From: Polynucleobacter brandtiae
GTDB lineage: Bacteria; Pseudomonadota; Gammaproteobacteria; Burkholderiales; Burkholderiaceae
Assembly: GCF_002797575.1 (NCBI RefSeq)
Contig: NZ_PGTX01000001.1
Location: 496,001-560,000 of the forward strand
DNA length: 64,000 nt
Reading direction: 5' to 3'
In this document: one piece after another, positions 46,612 through 55,651 of the stretch
Layout: each line of letters begins with the position of its first letter
Numbering within the stretch: position 1 is the first letter of the stretch
Program-made: the position numbers and the translations under genes
The notes under the pieces: model-generated
The model's database searches: none
What the model was told of the DNA's origin: nothing
What the model saw: only the letters and a program-made list of their open reading frames with translations

Positions 46612-47583
46612 ATGACTGCAAATTTAGCGACCCAAGCGAGCAATCCCGAACTGAGCATTGTGATCCCCGTATATAACGAGGAGGATGGCTTACAAGCACT
46701 CTTTGACCGCCTATACCCCGCCCTTGATGCTCTTGCCTCTAAACGCAATCTTGCCTACGAAGTTGTTTTTGTCAACGATGGCAGCAAAGATCGTTCGGCG
46801 GGAATTCTAGCCAGGCAAGTCGAGCTTAGGCCTGATGTAACTCGCGCTGTGCTTTTCTATAGCAACTTTGGCCAACACATGGCGATCATGGCCGGCTTTG
46901 AATATGCCCGCGGTCAATACATCATTACCCTAGATGCTGATCTGCAAAATCCTCCCGAAGAGATTGATGCTCTTACCCATGAGCTACTGAATGGCCATGA
47001 TTATGTAGGCACCATTCGCGCCGATCGCCGAGATAGTTTTTTTAGAAAAATTGCTTCACGTGCAATGAATCATTTACGTGAAAAAATTACCCGCATCACA
47101 ATGACCGACCAAGGCTGCATGTTGCGTGGCTATAGCCGACGTATTGTTGACCTCGTTCGGCAATGTGATGAAAGTAATACCTTTATTCCGGCACTCGGCT
47201 ATACCTTCTCCGCTAATCCCAAAGAGATTTCCGTTAAACATGAAGAGCGCTTTGCCGGAGAATCCAAGTACAGCCTTTATCAATTGATACGCTTGAACTT
47301 TGACTTGGTCACTGGCTTTTCCGTGATGCCACTGCAAATCTTTTCTATTTTAGGTATGTTGCTAGCCATGGCCGCTGGTAGTCTCTTCATCCACTTACTC
47401 GTACGCCGATTTATTCTAGGTGCTGAGGTGGAGGGGGTCTTTACCTTATTTGCTCTAACCTTCTTTTTGATTGGCGTCATGCTATTTGGCTTAGGCTTAC
47501 TCGGTGAATACATTGGCCGCATCTATCAACAAGTACGACAGCGCCCCCGCTATGTTGTGCAAACTGTTTTAGAGAAAAAATAA
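46612..47583 (+). CDS. arnC: Undecaprenyl-phosphate Ara4FN transferase ArnC
   Basis: GT2 glycosyltransferase of about 323 residues, placing formyl-aminoarabinose on undecaprenyl phosphate. LSIVIPVYNEEDGL starts the fold, TLDADLQNPPEEI gives the DxD-like site, and two C-terminal membrane helices span about 250-310. The start is uncertain: the ATG at 46612 fits the family better, but an in-frame GTG at 46561 adds 17 residues. Confidence 0.9.
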   Translation: MTANLATQASNPELSIVIPVYNEEDGLQALFDRLYPALDALASKRNLAYEVVFVNDGSKDRSAGILARQVELRPDVTRAVLFYSNFGQHMAIMAGFEYARGQYIITLDADLQNPPEEIDALTHELLNGHDYVGTIRADRRDSFFRKIASRAMNHLREKITRITMTDQGCMLRGYSRRIVDLVRQCDESNTFIPALGYTFSANPKEISVKHEERFAGESKYSLYQLIRLNFDLVTGFSVMPLQIFSILGMLLAMAAGSLFIHLLVRRFILGAEVEGVFTLFALTFFLIGVMLFGLGLLGEYIGRIYQQVRQRPRYVVQTVLEKK

Positions 47584-48456
47584 TTGCGCGCAGTCGTTTT
47601 TGCTTATCACGACGTTGGCGTCAATTGCTTGAAGGCACTCATTGCAGCAGGCGTTGAGGTAGGCCTAGTTATTACGCATCAAGATGATCCCGATGAAAAT
47701 ATTTGGTTTGGGAGTGTTATCGCACTCTGCCAAGAGCGGCATATTCCTTATGTCACGCCAGAAGCGAGCGAACTAAAAAAGCTTATTCCGCAGATTACTG
47801 CGTTGGCTCCGGATTATGTATTCTCTTTTTATTATCGATACATGATTCCGGCAGATATTTTAGTTTGCGCCAAGATTGCCGCCCTGAATATGCATGGCTC
47901 CCTACTCCCAAAATACCGAGGACGAGCGCCAGTCAATTGGGCTATTTTGCATGGTGAAACCCAAACTGGTGCCACGCTACACATCATGGAAACCAAGCCG
48001 GACGCGGGCGATATTGTTGGTCAATCTGCGGTAACTATTGGGCATGATGAAAACGCTACTGAAGTGTTTAGCAAGGTGAGTCAGGCGGCAGTAACGGTTC
48101 TCAAGCAAGTGCTGCCGGAACTCATGCAAGGCCAAGTTCCAAGAAAACGCAATCTCCTGTCCCAGGGCAGTTATTTCGGTGGCCGCAAGCCCTCTGATGG
48201 TCAAATTTTGTGGACGCAGACAGCTAAACAGATACATGATCTCGTCAGAGCTGTCGCCCCACCCTATCCAGGTGCTTTTACAGACTGGCAAGGAAGAACG
48301 ATGATTGTTGCCAAAACAAGCCTGGAGGGGCCTTTTCCAGCCAAGCTAGATCTTGGGACGCTCGGCATCCAAGTGGTTGATAATCAAGCATTCGGCGTTT
48401 GTGGTGACCAAAGATCGATAGCAATATTAGAGTGGTTTCCCAGCAAAATACATTAG
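47584..48456 (+). CDS. ArnA-type formyltransferase, separate protein
   Basis: 290-residue 10-formyl-tetrahydrofolate-dependent formyltransferase matching the N-terminal half of E. coli ArnA, which formylates UDP-aminoarabinose. RAVVFAYHDVG starts it, and the catalytic segment is ALNMHGSLLPKYRGRAPVNWAILHGE with the Asn-His pair and TKPDAGDIVGQ with the Asp. It begins at a TTG directly after the arnC stop. In E. coli this domain is fused to the decarboxylase; here it is a separate gene. Confidence 0.88.
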   Translation: MRAVVFAYHDVGVNCLKALIAAGVEVGLVITHQDDPDENIWFGSVIALCQERHIPYVTPEASELKKLIPQITALAPDYVFSFYYRYMIPADILVCAKIAALNMHGSLLPKYRGRAPVNWAILHGETQTGATLHIMETKPDAGDIVGQSAVTIGHDENATEVFSKVSQAAVTVLKQVLPELMQGQVPRKRNLLSQGSYFGGRKPSDGQILWTQTAKQIHDLVRAVAPPYPGAFTDWQGRTMIVAKTSLEGPFPAKLDLGTLGIQVVDNQAFGVCGDQRSIAILEWFPSKIH

Positions 48457-48476
48457 CTTAAAACGAGGCAGTAAAA

Positions 48477-49523
48477 ATGAAAAAAGTACTCATTCTTGGT
48501 GTAAACGGCTTTATTGGACATCATCTATCTAAGCGCATCCTAGAGACAACCGATTGGGATGTGTACGGTATGGATATGCAAAATGATCGCCTTGGTGATC
48601 TAGTCAACCATCCACGTATGCATTTTTTCGAAGGTGACATCACGATTAATAAGGAATGGGTTGAGTATCACATTCGTAAGTGCGATGTGATCTTGCCCTT
48701 GGTGGCTATTGCTACGCCCGCTACTTATGTTCAGCAGCCATTAAAAGTATTTGAACTCGATTTTGAAGCCAACTTACCTATCGTTCGTTCAGCAGTGAAG
48801 TACAAAAAACATTTAGTTTTTCCATCTACATCTGAAGTTTATGGCATGTGTGAAGATGGTGAATTCGATCCCGCTGAATCAAATATGGTTTACGGCCCCA
48901 TCAATAAACCGCGCTGGATCTATGCCTGCTCCAAGCAGCTAATGGATCGGGTGATCTGGGGTTATGGCATGGAAGGATTGCGCTTTACGCTCTTCCGCCC
49001 ATTTAACTGGATCGGCCCCGGCCTCGATAGCATCTACACTGCCAAGGAAGGCTCCTCACGTGTCGTCACTCAGTTTTTAGGTCACATTGTTCGTGGCGAG
49101 CCCATTAACTTAGTAGATGGCGGTGCCCAGAAGCGCGCCTTTACCTTCATTGACGATGGTATTGATGCATTAGTGCGCATTATCGATAATAAAGATGGTA
49201 TTGCTAACGGCAAAATCTACAACATTGGTAATCCAAAAAATAATTTTTCTGTTCGTGATCTCGCCAATCAAATGTTAGCGATTGCACGCAGTATTCCAGA
49301 ATATGCAAAGACGGCAAATGATGTCAAGATTTTAGAAACAACTTCAGGCGCTTACTATGGCGAGGGTTATCAGGACGTACAAAACCGAGTACCCGCTATC
49401 GACAACACCATAAATGAACTTGACTGGACGCCAACTACCTCCATGGACGATGCCCTCAAGAATATTTTTGAAGCTTATCGAAACGATGTAGAAAAAGCAC
49501 GCCACCTAGTCGATAACGAATAA
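48477..49523 (+). CDS. arnA: UDP-glucuronate decarboxylase, ArnA C-terminal type
   Basis: 348-residue NAD-dependent SDR enzyme corresponding to the C-terminal half of ArnA, which oxidatively decarboxylates UDP-glucuronate to UDP-4-keto-arabinose. GVNGFIGHHL is the nucleotide site, FPSTSEVYG and the catalytic YACSK are present, and FRPFNWIGPGLDSI matches ArnA. It lies 20 bases after the formyltransferase gene. Confidence 0.9.
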   Translation: MKKVLILGVNGFIGHHLSKRILETTDWDVYGMDMQNDRLGDLVNHPRMHFFEGDITINKEWVEYHIRKCDVILPLVAIATPATYVQQPLKVFELDFEANLPIVRSAVKYKKHLVFPSTSEVYGMCEDGEFDPAESNMVYGPINKPRWIYACSKQLMDRVIWGYGMEGLRFTLFRPFNWIGPGLDSIYTAKEGSSRVVTQFLGHIVRGEPINLVDGGAQKRAFTFIDDGIDALVRIIDNKDGIANGKIYNIGNPKNNFSVRDLANQMLAIARSIPEYAKTANDVKILETTSGAYYGEGYQDVQNRVPAIDNTINELDWTPTTSMDDALKNIFEAYRNDVEKARHLVDNE

Positions 49524-49535
49524 GTACACTGGTTT

Positions 49536-50453
49536 ATGGCAAAAATTGCACTCAAGGTTGATGTTGATACCTTACGCGGCACTAGAGAGGGCGTCCCTAA
49601 TTTAGCGCGCACCCTCAAGCACTTTGACCTGAAGGCTACCTTTCTATTTAGTCTGGGACCAGACCATACCGGTTGGGCGCTTAAGCGGGTCTTTCGTCCA
49701 GGATTTTTAAAAAAGGTTAGTAGGACCTCTGTTGTTGAGCATTACGGCATTAAAACACTGCTTTATGGCGTTCTGCTCCCCGGTCCCGATATCGGCAAGC
49801 AAGCGGCCGATGAAATGCGCGCAATCGATTTAGCTGGGCATGAAACCGGAATTCATACCTGGGACCATACTGCTTGGCATGATGCCGTCCGCAATAAAGA
49901 TGCCCATTGGACAACAACCCAAATGCAAAAAAGCTGGGATCGCTTTGTCAAGATCTTTGGGCATATACCCGCTACCTATGGCGCTGCCGGTTGGCAAATG
50001 AATGAAGTCGCATTTGAGCAACTCGATCAATGGGGACTGAAGTACTCCTCCGATGGAAGATCTGCACCCAATCTCATGCCTTATCGCTTGATGCTGCCAT
50101 CGGGTAAAGCGAAGCATGTACAGTACCCAACCACCTTACCAACCTTTGATGAGCTTATTGGAATTGATGGCGATAACGCGTTTGACGCTGTTCAAAAACT
50201 ATTGAAGATCACCCAAAGCAATCCAAATGATCAAGTATTCACCCTGCATGCCGAGCTTGAGGGGCAGAAATTATTGCCCGCATTCGAGCAGCTATTGGCG
50301 GGCTGGTTAAATCAAGGGCATGATCTAGTCACGGTAGGAGAGCTTCACCAGTCTTGGGAAGCGACTAAGCAACTTGATAAACTCGCCGTTCAACCGGTCA
50401 CCTGGGGTGAGATTGCCAATCGAAGCGGTGAGCTGATTTTGCAAGCCGCTTAA
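49536..50453 (+). CDS. arnD: ArnD-type Ara4FN-undecaprenyl deformylase
   Basis: 305-residue NodB-fold deformylase that removes the formyl group so that ArnT can use the lipid carrier. KVDVDTLRGTREGVPNLA starts it with the metal Asp pair, GHETGIHTWDH gives the metal His residues (about 102-112), and TYGAAGWQMNE and FTLHAELEGQK are ArnD features. It is the last gene of the operon; no arnE or arnF follows. Confidence 0.92.
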   Translation: MAKIALKVDVDTLRGTREGVPNLARTLKHFDLKATFLFSLGPDHTGWALKRVFRPGFLKKVSRTSVVEHYGIKTLLYGVLLPGPDIGKQAADEMRAIDLAGHETGIHTWDHTAWHDAVRNKDAHWTTTQMQKSWDRFVKIFGHIPATYGAAGWQMNEVAFEQLDQWGLKYSSDGRSAPNLMPYRLMLPSGKAKHVQYPTTLPTFDELIGIDGDNAFDAVQKLLKITQSNPNDQVFTLHAELEGQKLLPAFEQLLAGWLNQGHDLVTVGELHQSWEATKQLDKLAVQPVTWGEIANRSGELILQAA

Positions 50454-50501
50454 GTTACAGTAAAAATATAACGTTAGAAAAAATTAAAGAAGGAAATCAT
50501 C

Positions 50502-50969
50502 ATGACTGTAGAAATTGGCAAGCCAATGCCTCCATGCGCCATTCCAGCAACGTCGAATCTAACCTTTACGCCAGATTCCGCGAAAGGCAAGAAGTTAGTA
50601 ATCTATTTTTATCCTAAAGATATGACGCCAGGATGTACGGCCGAGTCCGGTGAATTTCGAGACAACATCGAAGCCTTTACTCAAGCTAATACTTTGATCG
50701 TTGGCGTTTCTAGAGACACCTTAAAATCTCACGAAAATTTTCGCAGTAAGTTAGAGCTGCCTTTTGAGTTAGCTGCCGATACAGAAGAAATCCTATGCCA
50801 ACTTTTTGGCGTTATGAAAATGAAAAATATGTATGGCAAGCAGGTACGCGGCGTTGAGCGTAGCACCTTCCTCTTTGATTCCTCTGGCACTTTAGTGAGA
50901 GAGTGGCGCGGCCTTAAGATTCCTGGACATGTGACAGAGGTATTACAAGCAGCTCAAGATGCAAATTAA
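50502..50969 (+). CDS. bcp: Thiol peroxidase of the Bcp/PrxQ type
   Basis: 155-residue peroxiredoxin that reduces hydroperoxides. The peroxidatic Cys is in YPKDMTPGCTAESGEFRDN at about residue 46, but the resolving Cys usual five residues later is replaced by Glu-Phe, so it may be a 1-Cys form or use a distant Cys (ILCQLF near residue 105). The start has AAGGAAA. It is separate from the arn operon by 48 bases. Confidence 0.9.
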   Translation: MTVEIGKPMPPCAIPATSNLTFTPDSAKGKKLVIYFYPKDMTPGCTAESGEFRDNIEAFTQANTLIVGVSRDTLKSHENFRSKLELPFELAADTEEILCQLFGVMKMKNMYGKQVRGVERSTFLFDSSGTLVREWRGLKIPGHVTEVLQAAQDAN

Positions 50970-51018
50970 TTTTTACACTAATTTAATCTAGGGCACTTGC
51001 AAAGACCATAATTTCGGG

Positions 51019-51186
51019 TAAAGTGAGTTACATGCACCGAACGCGATTGGAAAGACCGGTAATCCGCTCAACTCAGCAGCTTGAACACAATAGTACGAGC
51101 CTGATGAACTACCCCCTCCGCTTAATCGATTTTTTTAATGTAAGTTTCACTACAAACCGTCACTGCAATTTGCATGACGGTTTTTT
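51019..51186 (+). ncRNA. Candidate structured RNA leader or small RNA before phoH
   Basis: The 233-base gap between bcp and phoH has a possible promoter (CATAAT at 51007-51012, or TTGCAA at 50997 with TAAAGT at 51019). A set of pairings follows. GAGTT (51025) pairs AACTC (51070). Inside it GCGATT (51043-51048) pairs AATCCGC (51061-51067, one bulged base), and ACCG (51036-51039) can pair CGGT (51057-51060), which would make a pseudoknot. A second hairpin joins GCTTG (51079) and CGAGC (51096). It ends in a strong terminator 17 bases before phoH. I recognise no known riboswitch class. Confidence 0.4.
51155..51186 (+). terminator. Rho-independent terminator just upstream of phoH
   Basis: AACCGTCA pairs TGACGGTT over 8 bases with further GCA/TGC pairing in the loop and a run of six T. 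It lies between the candidate RNA and the phoH ribosome site (AGGAGA, 51192). Confidence 0.85.
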
Positions 51187-51202
51187 CTTCTAGGAGATCT
51201 GC

Positions 51203-52867
51203 ATGCCATTACCCCCCATCCCCACACAAATTGCTGGTCAAGTTAAGCTGAGTGCAAAGGACACTCCTAATTTAAAGAAGCCTCCTGCTCCTGCCAAAAC
51301 TCTGGTGATGGAGAGTGACACTTCGGCTTGGACGAATGGTGATGAAGATTTTTCTGAAGCAGAAGTATTACTTGAGCAAATAAAAAATGATCAACGATCC
51401 CTACGAGCAGAGGGCGCTGGAAATAAACCCGTCATTGCTCCAGAAAAACAAAGGCGCATGACTCGCTCCGGACCTCCAAGTCTGTTTGTCCTAGATACCA
51501 ACGTGCTCATGCATGATCCAAGTTCCTTGTTCCGCTTCTCTGAGCATGATCTATTTCTTCCGATGACCACTCTGGAAGAATTAGACAACCACAAAAAAGG
51601 AATGACTGAGGTTGCCCGTAATGCCCGTGCTGTCAGCAGGTCACTAGATCAGCTGGTATCCGGGACAAGCGGCACACTAGATGAAGGTATCCCACTCAAT
51701 AAGTTAGGTAACCAAGATGTTTCAGGCCGACTATATTTTCAGACTAAGTTAACGACGTTGACATTACCAGAGGGTCTCCCCGAGGGTAAGGGTGACAATC
51801 TCATTCTGGCAGTAGTGAGCGAGCTTCAAAAAACACGTAAAGGGCAAGAGGTAGTGCTGGTATCCAAAGATATCAATATGCGCATCAAAGCACGAGCCCT
51901 AGGATTGCCGGCAGAGGACTACTTTAACGACCAAGTTCTTGAAGATCGTGACTTAATGTACTCCGGCGTTTTGGTACTTTCAGCAGACTTTTGGCCAAAG
52001 CATGGCAAAAATATGGAAAGCTGGGCTGATGGAAAATCTGGCACGATGTTTTACAGAGTGACTGGCCCTACCGTTCAAAGCATGCTGGTCAATCAGTTTG
52101 TTTACCAAGAAAATCCAGATGGCACTACACCCTTTTATGCCCAGGTACGGGAGATCAATGGCAAGACTGCGTTACTACAAACTTTGAAGGATTTCTCACA
52201 CCAGAAAAATAATGTCTGGAGTGTGACAGCACGAAATCGTGAGCAGAACTTTGCGATGAATATTCTCATGAATCCTGAGGTAGACTTCGTTACATTGCTT
52301 GGTCAAGCAGGCACCGGGAAAACACTTCTTGCATTGGCAGCAGGTCTCGAGCAGGTCTTGGATAGCAAGCGCTATAACGAAATCATCATCACGCGTGCAA
52401 CTGTCCCCGTTGGGGAAGATATCGGCTTTCTACCGGGCACCGAGGAAGAGAAGATGCAGCCTTGGATGGGTGCGTTTGATGACAACCTTGAGGTCCTACA
52501 GCGTAATGAAGATAATGCTGGTGAATGGGGTCGCGCTGCTACCCAAGAACTCATTCGCTCACGCATTAAAGTAAAGAGCATGAACTTTATGCGCGGCAGG
52601 ACTTTTGTAAGCAAGTTTGTCATTATTGATGAAGCGCAAAATTTAACGCCAAAGCAAATGAAAACCCTGGTAACCCGTGCTGGCCCTGGAACTAAGATTA
52701 TTTGCCTCGGAAATATTGCGCAGATTGATACGCCTTACCTCACGGAAGGCTCTTCCGGTCTGACCTATGTGGTTGACCGCTTTAAAGGTTGGCGTCATGG
52801 CGGTCATGTGACTCTGGCGCGTGGTGAGCGTTCACGCCTAGCGGATCATGCTGCTGACGCACTCTAA
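51203..52867 (+). CDS. PhoH-family ATPase with PIN domain (PhoH2/YlaK type)
   Basis: 554-residue fusion of a PIN ribonuclease domain (about 93-240: FVLDTNVLMHDPSSL, LEELDNHKKG, VVLVSKDINMRIKA) and a PhoH helicase-like ATPase (about 340-554: LLGQAGTGKTLLALA, FVIIDEAQNLTP). Such PhoH2 proteins are RNA helicases/nucleases in actinobacteria; the role here is unknown. The first 90 residues are low-complexity. The RBS AGGAGA is good and the upstream terminator suggests control by attenuation. Confidence 0.9.
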   Translation: MPLPPIPTQIAGQVKLSAKDTPNLKKPPAPAKTLVMESDTSAWTNGDEDFSEAEVLLEQIKNDQRSLRAEGAGNKPVIAPEKQRRMTRSGPPSLFVLDTNVLMHDPSSLFRFSEHDLFLPMTTLEELDNHKKGMTEVARNARAVSRSLDQLVSGTSGTLDEGIPLNKLGNQDVSGRLYFQTKLTTLTLPEGLPEGKGDNLILAVVSELQKTRKGQEVVLVSKDINMRIKARALGLPAEDYFNDQVLEDRDLMYSGVLVLSADFWPKHGKNMESWADGKSGTMFYRVTGPTVQSMLVNQFVYQENPDGTTPFYAQVREINGKTALLQTLKDFSHQKNNVWSVTARNREQNFAMNILMNPEVDFVTLLGQAGTGKTLLALAAGLEQVLDSKRYNEIIITRATVPVGEDIGFLPGTEEEKMQPWMGAFDDNLEVLQRNEDNAGEWGRAATQELIRSRIKVKSMNFMRGRTFVSKFVIIDEAQNLTPKQMKTLVTRAGPGTKIICLGNIAQIDTPYLTEGSSGLTYVVDRFKGWRHGGHVTLARGERSRLADHAADAL

Positions 52868-53381
52868 GCAAGCCTTCTTATGCCGCACTCTTATCGGGTG
52901 CGGCATTTTTATTGGGCTCCTATTTGGAATTCAAGGCTGTAGCTCATTCAATGCCCGCTCCAATGCCAGCAAGGTTAGTCAATTTAAGCAAGACGCTAGC
53001 GTTGGAACGGAGGATATTTCTATTGCTGCGGTAGGCTTGGTGGGTGTCCCCTATCGATATGGGGGAAACAATCCTAAGGCAGGATTTGACTGTAGCGGTC
53101 TTATTGCTTACGTTTACAACAAATCAGCGAACATTAAACTGCCTCGCACTATTCAGGAGATGAGCAGCAAAGGCAAAAGTGTCGACAATCAAGCCCCTGC
53201 ACCAGGTGACCTCATCTTTTTTAATACAACGGGTGAAAAATACTCCCATGCCGGAATTTACGTAGGGCAAGGCCGATTTGTACATGCACCAAGCGCAGGT
53301 GGCACCGTTCGACTTGAATACATTACATCCCCATATTGGGCCGCTAGATTTACGGAAGCTAGAAGACTCTCTACTCAGTAA
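52848..53381 (+). CDS. NlpC/P60 lipoprotein, cell-wall peptidase
   Basis: 177-residue lipoprotein: after a hydrophobic stretch the lipobox is FGIQGCSSF (Cys about 30). The NlpC/P60 domain has the catalytic Cys in GFDCSGLIAYVY, the His in YSHAGIYVG and HAPSAGG. It cleaves peptidoglycan stem peptides. The first ATG is inside the end of phoH (20-base overlap); no other in-frame start fits the signal peptide, so translational coupling with phoH is likely. Confidence 0.9.
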   Translation: MLLTHSKQAFLCRTLIGCGIFIGLLFGIQGCSSFNARSNASKVSQFKQDASVGTEDISIAAVGLVGVPYRYGGNNPKAGFDCSGLIAYVYNKSANIKLPRTIQEMSSKGKSVDNQAPAPGDLIFFNTTGEKYSHAGIYVGQGRFVHAPSAGGTVRLEYITSPYWAARFTEARRLSTQ

Positions 53382-53383
53382 TC

Positions 53384-53416
53384 AAAAAAGCCTCACATTT
53401 TTGCGAGGCTTTTTTA
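53384..53416. terminator. Bidirectional terminator between nlpC and dnaB
   Basis: AAAAAAGCCTC and GAGGCTTTTTT form a long stem with T runs on both strands, serving both convergent genes. Confidence 0.9.
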
Positions 53417-53435
53417 CGTAACATTAGTAGATATT

Positions 53436-54875
53436 TTAAAAGGGTTCGTATCCACCGCTAGAGTAGCCGGTAGATCCTGCCGCTAAATTATCGAACTTGG
53501 TGTAAGGGCCTTGCCAACTTAAGCGCACTGTACCAATCGGACCATTACGCTGCTTGCCAATAATGATCTCTGCCATCCCTTTATCAGTTGTGGTGTCTGG
53601 GTGATACACCTCATCACGATAGATAAACATAATTAAGTCGGCATCCTGCTCGATCGCACCCGACTCGCGCAAATCAGACATGATTGGCCGCTTATTGGGG
53701 CGCTGCTCAAGACCGCGATTTAACTGTGACAAAGCAACAACCGGGCATTGCAATTCTTTTGCCAGGGATTTGAGGGAGCGTGAAATCTCAGAGATTTCTG
53801 TTGCACGATTCTCAGAACCCGATCCACTCATGAGCTGCAAGTAGTCAATGACAACAAGGCCTAGCGTGCCACCAAAATTACGAGCAATCCGGCGCGCTCG
53901 CGCGCGTAACTCTAAACTCGATAAAGCGCCAGTCTCATCAATCAAAATTTGGGTATTGCTGAGTCGTGCGATCGCATCCGTAACGCGCGGCCACTCATCA
54001 TCCTGCAATTTACCCGTTCGCATTCTGCTTTGATCAACGCGCCCTACAGAGCCCAATAAACGAGAGGCAAGCTGCTCACCTGACATCTCCATCGAGAAAA
54101 CCACTACTGGTAGACCTTCGGCCAAGGCTACGTTCTCTGCAATATTCAGGGCGAACGCCGTTTTTCCCATGGAGGGTCTTCCAGCAACAATGACGAGGTC
54201 ACCTTTTTGCAGGCCGCTCGTTTGTTTGTCTAGGTCAATAAAGCCGGTGGCAATACCAGTGATGTCGCTGCCACCTTGACGATTGTAGAGCTCATCAATA
54301 CGAGCAACAACGGTTCTTAAAAGAGGTTCGATTTCGAGATAGTCAGCTTTGCGACTACCCTCTTCACCAATTTGCAAAATACGGGACTCAGCCTCATCCA
54401 ACAGCGTTCTGACTGAACGCCCTTCGGGGACAAATGCAGAGTTAACAATGTTGTCAGATACTTCAATCAGGCGACGCAGAATACTGCGATCACGCACAAT
54501 ATCGGCATAACCTTTAATGTTTGCGGCACTTGGTGTGCTTTGCGCAAGGGAGTTCAGGTAATCGATCCCGACCAAATCACCACCCTGTTCAGACTTCACA
54601 GCCTCGTGAACAGTAATGACGTCAGCAGGATGATTATCACCAACCAAACGCTGAATGACCTTATAGATCAAAGCATGTTCAGGGCGATAGAAATCTTTGT
54701 CGGTTAACACTCCACCCAGGCGATCCCAGGCTGCGTTATCGATCAGTAGACCGCCGAGCAAAGATTGCTCAGCTTCTACAGAATGTGGCGGTACTTTTAA
54801 AGCCTGAATGACTGGATCCCCAGACCCCATCATGCCGGAATTGGGCATAAGGGGACGGGTGCGGGATTCAGCCAT
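53436..54875 (-). CDS. dnaB: Replicative DNA helicase DnaB
   Basis: 479-residue hexameric helicase of the replication fork. The N-terminal domain (about 25-130) begins VPPHSVEAEQSLLGGLL, and the RecA-like ATPase has Walker A VAGRPSMGKTAFALN at about 230 and VVIDYLQLMSG. It is the last gene of the ribosomal-protein operon rpsF-priB-rpsR-rplI-dnaB. Confidence 0.97.
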   Translation of the reverse strand: MAESRTRPLMPNSGMMGSGDPVIQALKVPPHSVEAEQSLLGGLLIDNAAWDRLGGVLTDKDFYRPEHALIYKVIQRLVGDNHPADVITVHEAVKSEQGGDLVGIDYLNSLAQSTPSAANIKGYADIVRDRSILRRLIEVSDNIVNSAFVPEGRSVRTLLDEAESRILQIGEEGSRKADYLEIEPLLRTVVARIDELYNRQGGSDITGIATGFIDLDKQTSGLQKGDLVIVAGRPSMGKTAFALNIAENVALAEGLPVVVFSMEMSGEQLASRLLGSVGRVDQSRMRTGKLQDDEWPRVTDAIARLSNTQILIDETGALSSLELRARARRIARNFGGTLGLVVIDYLQLMSGSGSENRATEISEISRSLKSLAKELQCPVVALSQLNRGLEQRPNKRPIMSDLRESGAIEQDADLIMFIYRDEVYHPDTTTDKGMAEIIIGKQRNGPIGTVRLSWQGPYTKFDNLAAGSTGYSSGGYEPF

Positions 54876-54899
54876 GAGGCTAGCTTACTGATTAAAAAA

Positions 54900-55352
54900 T
54901 TACGCTTGCTCACCAACAACACGAATAGTGATGTCGACCACAACGTCGGTATGAACTCCAACTGCTACAGGGTGATCACCAACCATTTTTAATGGGCCAG
55001 TAGGCATACGTACAGAGGCCTTTTCAATCACAAAGCCTTTTGCTTTTAAAGCATCAGCGATGTCATGATTGGTTACAGAACCAAATAAACGACCGTCGAC
55101 ACCCGCTTTTTGACGAACCTCGAGAACTAAGTCTTTGAGCTTCGTGCTGACCACTTGCGCGGCAGCTAATTTCTCAGCAGCTAATTTCTCTAACTCAGCG
55201 CGACGAACTGCAAAATCAGCAATGGCTGTTTCAGTAGCACGACGGGCTTTGCGTTGAGGAATTAGAAAGTTGCGAGCGTAACCATCTTTAACGCGAACGA
55301 TGTCGCCAAGGTTGCCCAAGTTGATTACTTTTTCTAGAAGAATGATTTGCAT
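54900..55352 (-). CDS. rplI: 50S ribosomal protein L9
   Basis: 150-residue L9 with the N-terminal rRNA-binding domain ([31 protein letters not shown]) and the long connecting helix. The helix carries an exact in-frame duplication, [10 protein letters not shown] (about residues 54-63), matched by a 15-base tandem DNA repeat at 55162-55191. Confidence 0.97.
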   Translation of the reverse strand: MQIILLEKVINLGNLGDIVRVKDGYARNFLIPQRKARRATETAIADFAVRRAELEKLAAEKLAAAQVVSTKLKDLVLEVRQKAGVDGRLFGSVTNHDIADALKAKGFVIEKASVRMPTGPLKMVGDHPVAVGVHTDVVVDITIRVVGEQA

Positions 55353-55365
55353 TGAGGGCTCCTAA

Positions 55366-55638
55366 TTATTTCTTGTGTTGATCGGAGAATGGCAATAAAG
55401 CCAAGTAACGGGCACGCTTAATAGCAGTGTCTAATTGACGCTGATATTTTGCTTTTGTGCCTGTTAAACGTGCAGGAGTAATCTTGGCGTTTTCGCCAAT
55501 GAAGTCCTTCAATGTATCGACATCTTTGTAGTCAATCTGCTCTACACCAGCAACAGTAAAACGGCAGTAACGCTTACGCTTGAACAATGGGTTCTGAGCT
55601 GGTTTCTTTTTGAAATCGGGTTTCTTTCCAAACGCCAT
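55366..55638 (-). CDS. rpsR: 30S ribosomal protein S18
   Basis: 90-residue S18, with [20 protein letters not shown] and [28 protein letters not shown]. It lies between priB and rplI; the start has GAGGAAA. Confidence 0.98.
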   Translation of the reverse strand: MAFGKKPDFKKKPAQNPLFKRKRYCRFTVAGVEQIDYKDVDTLKDFIGENAKITPARLTGTKAKYQRQLDTAIKRARYLALLPFSDQHKK

Positions 55639-55651
55639 GGTGATTTCCTCT

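Noticed and set aside
51100..51110. CTGATGA in the phoH leader as a hammerhead ribozyme core
   Set aside because: No GAAA core or third stem follows at the needed distance.
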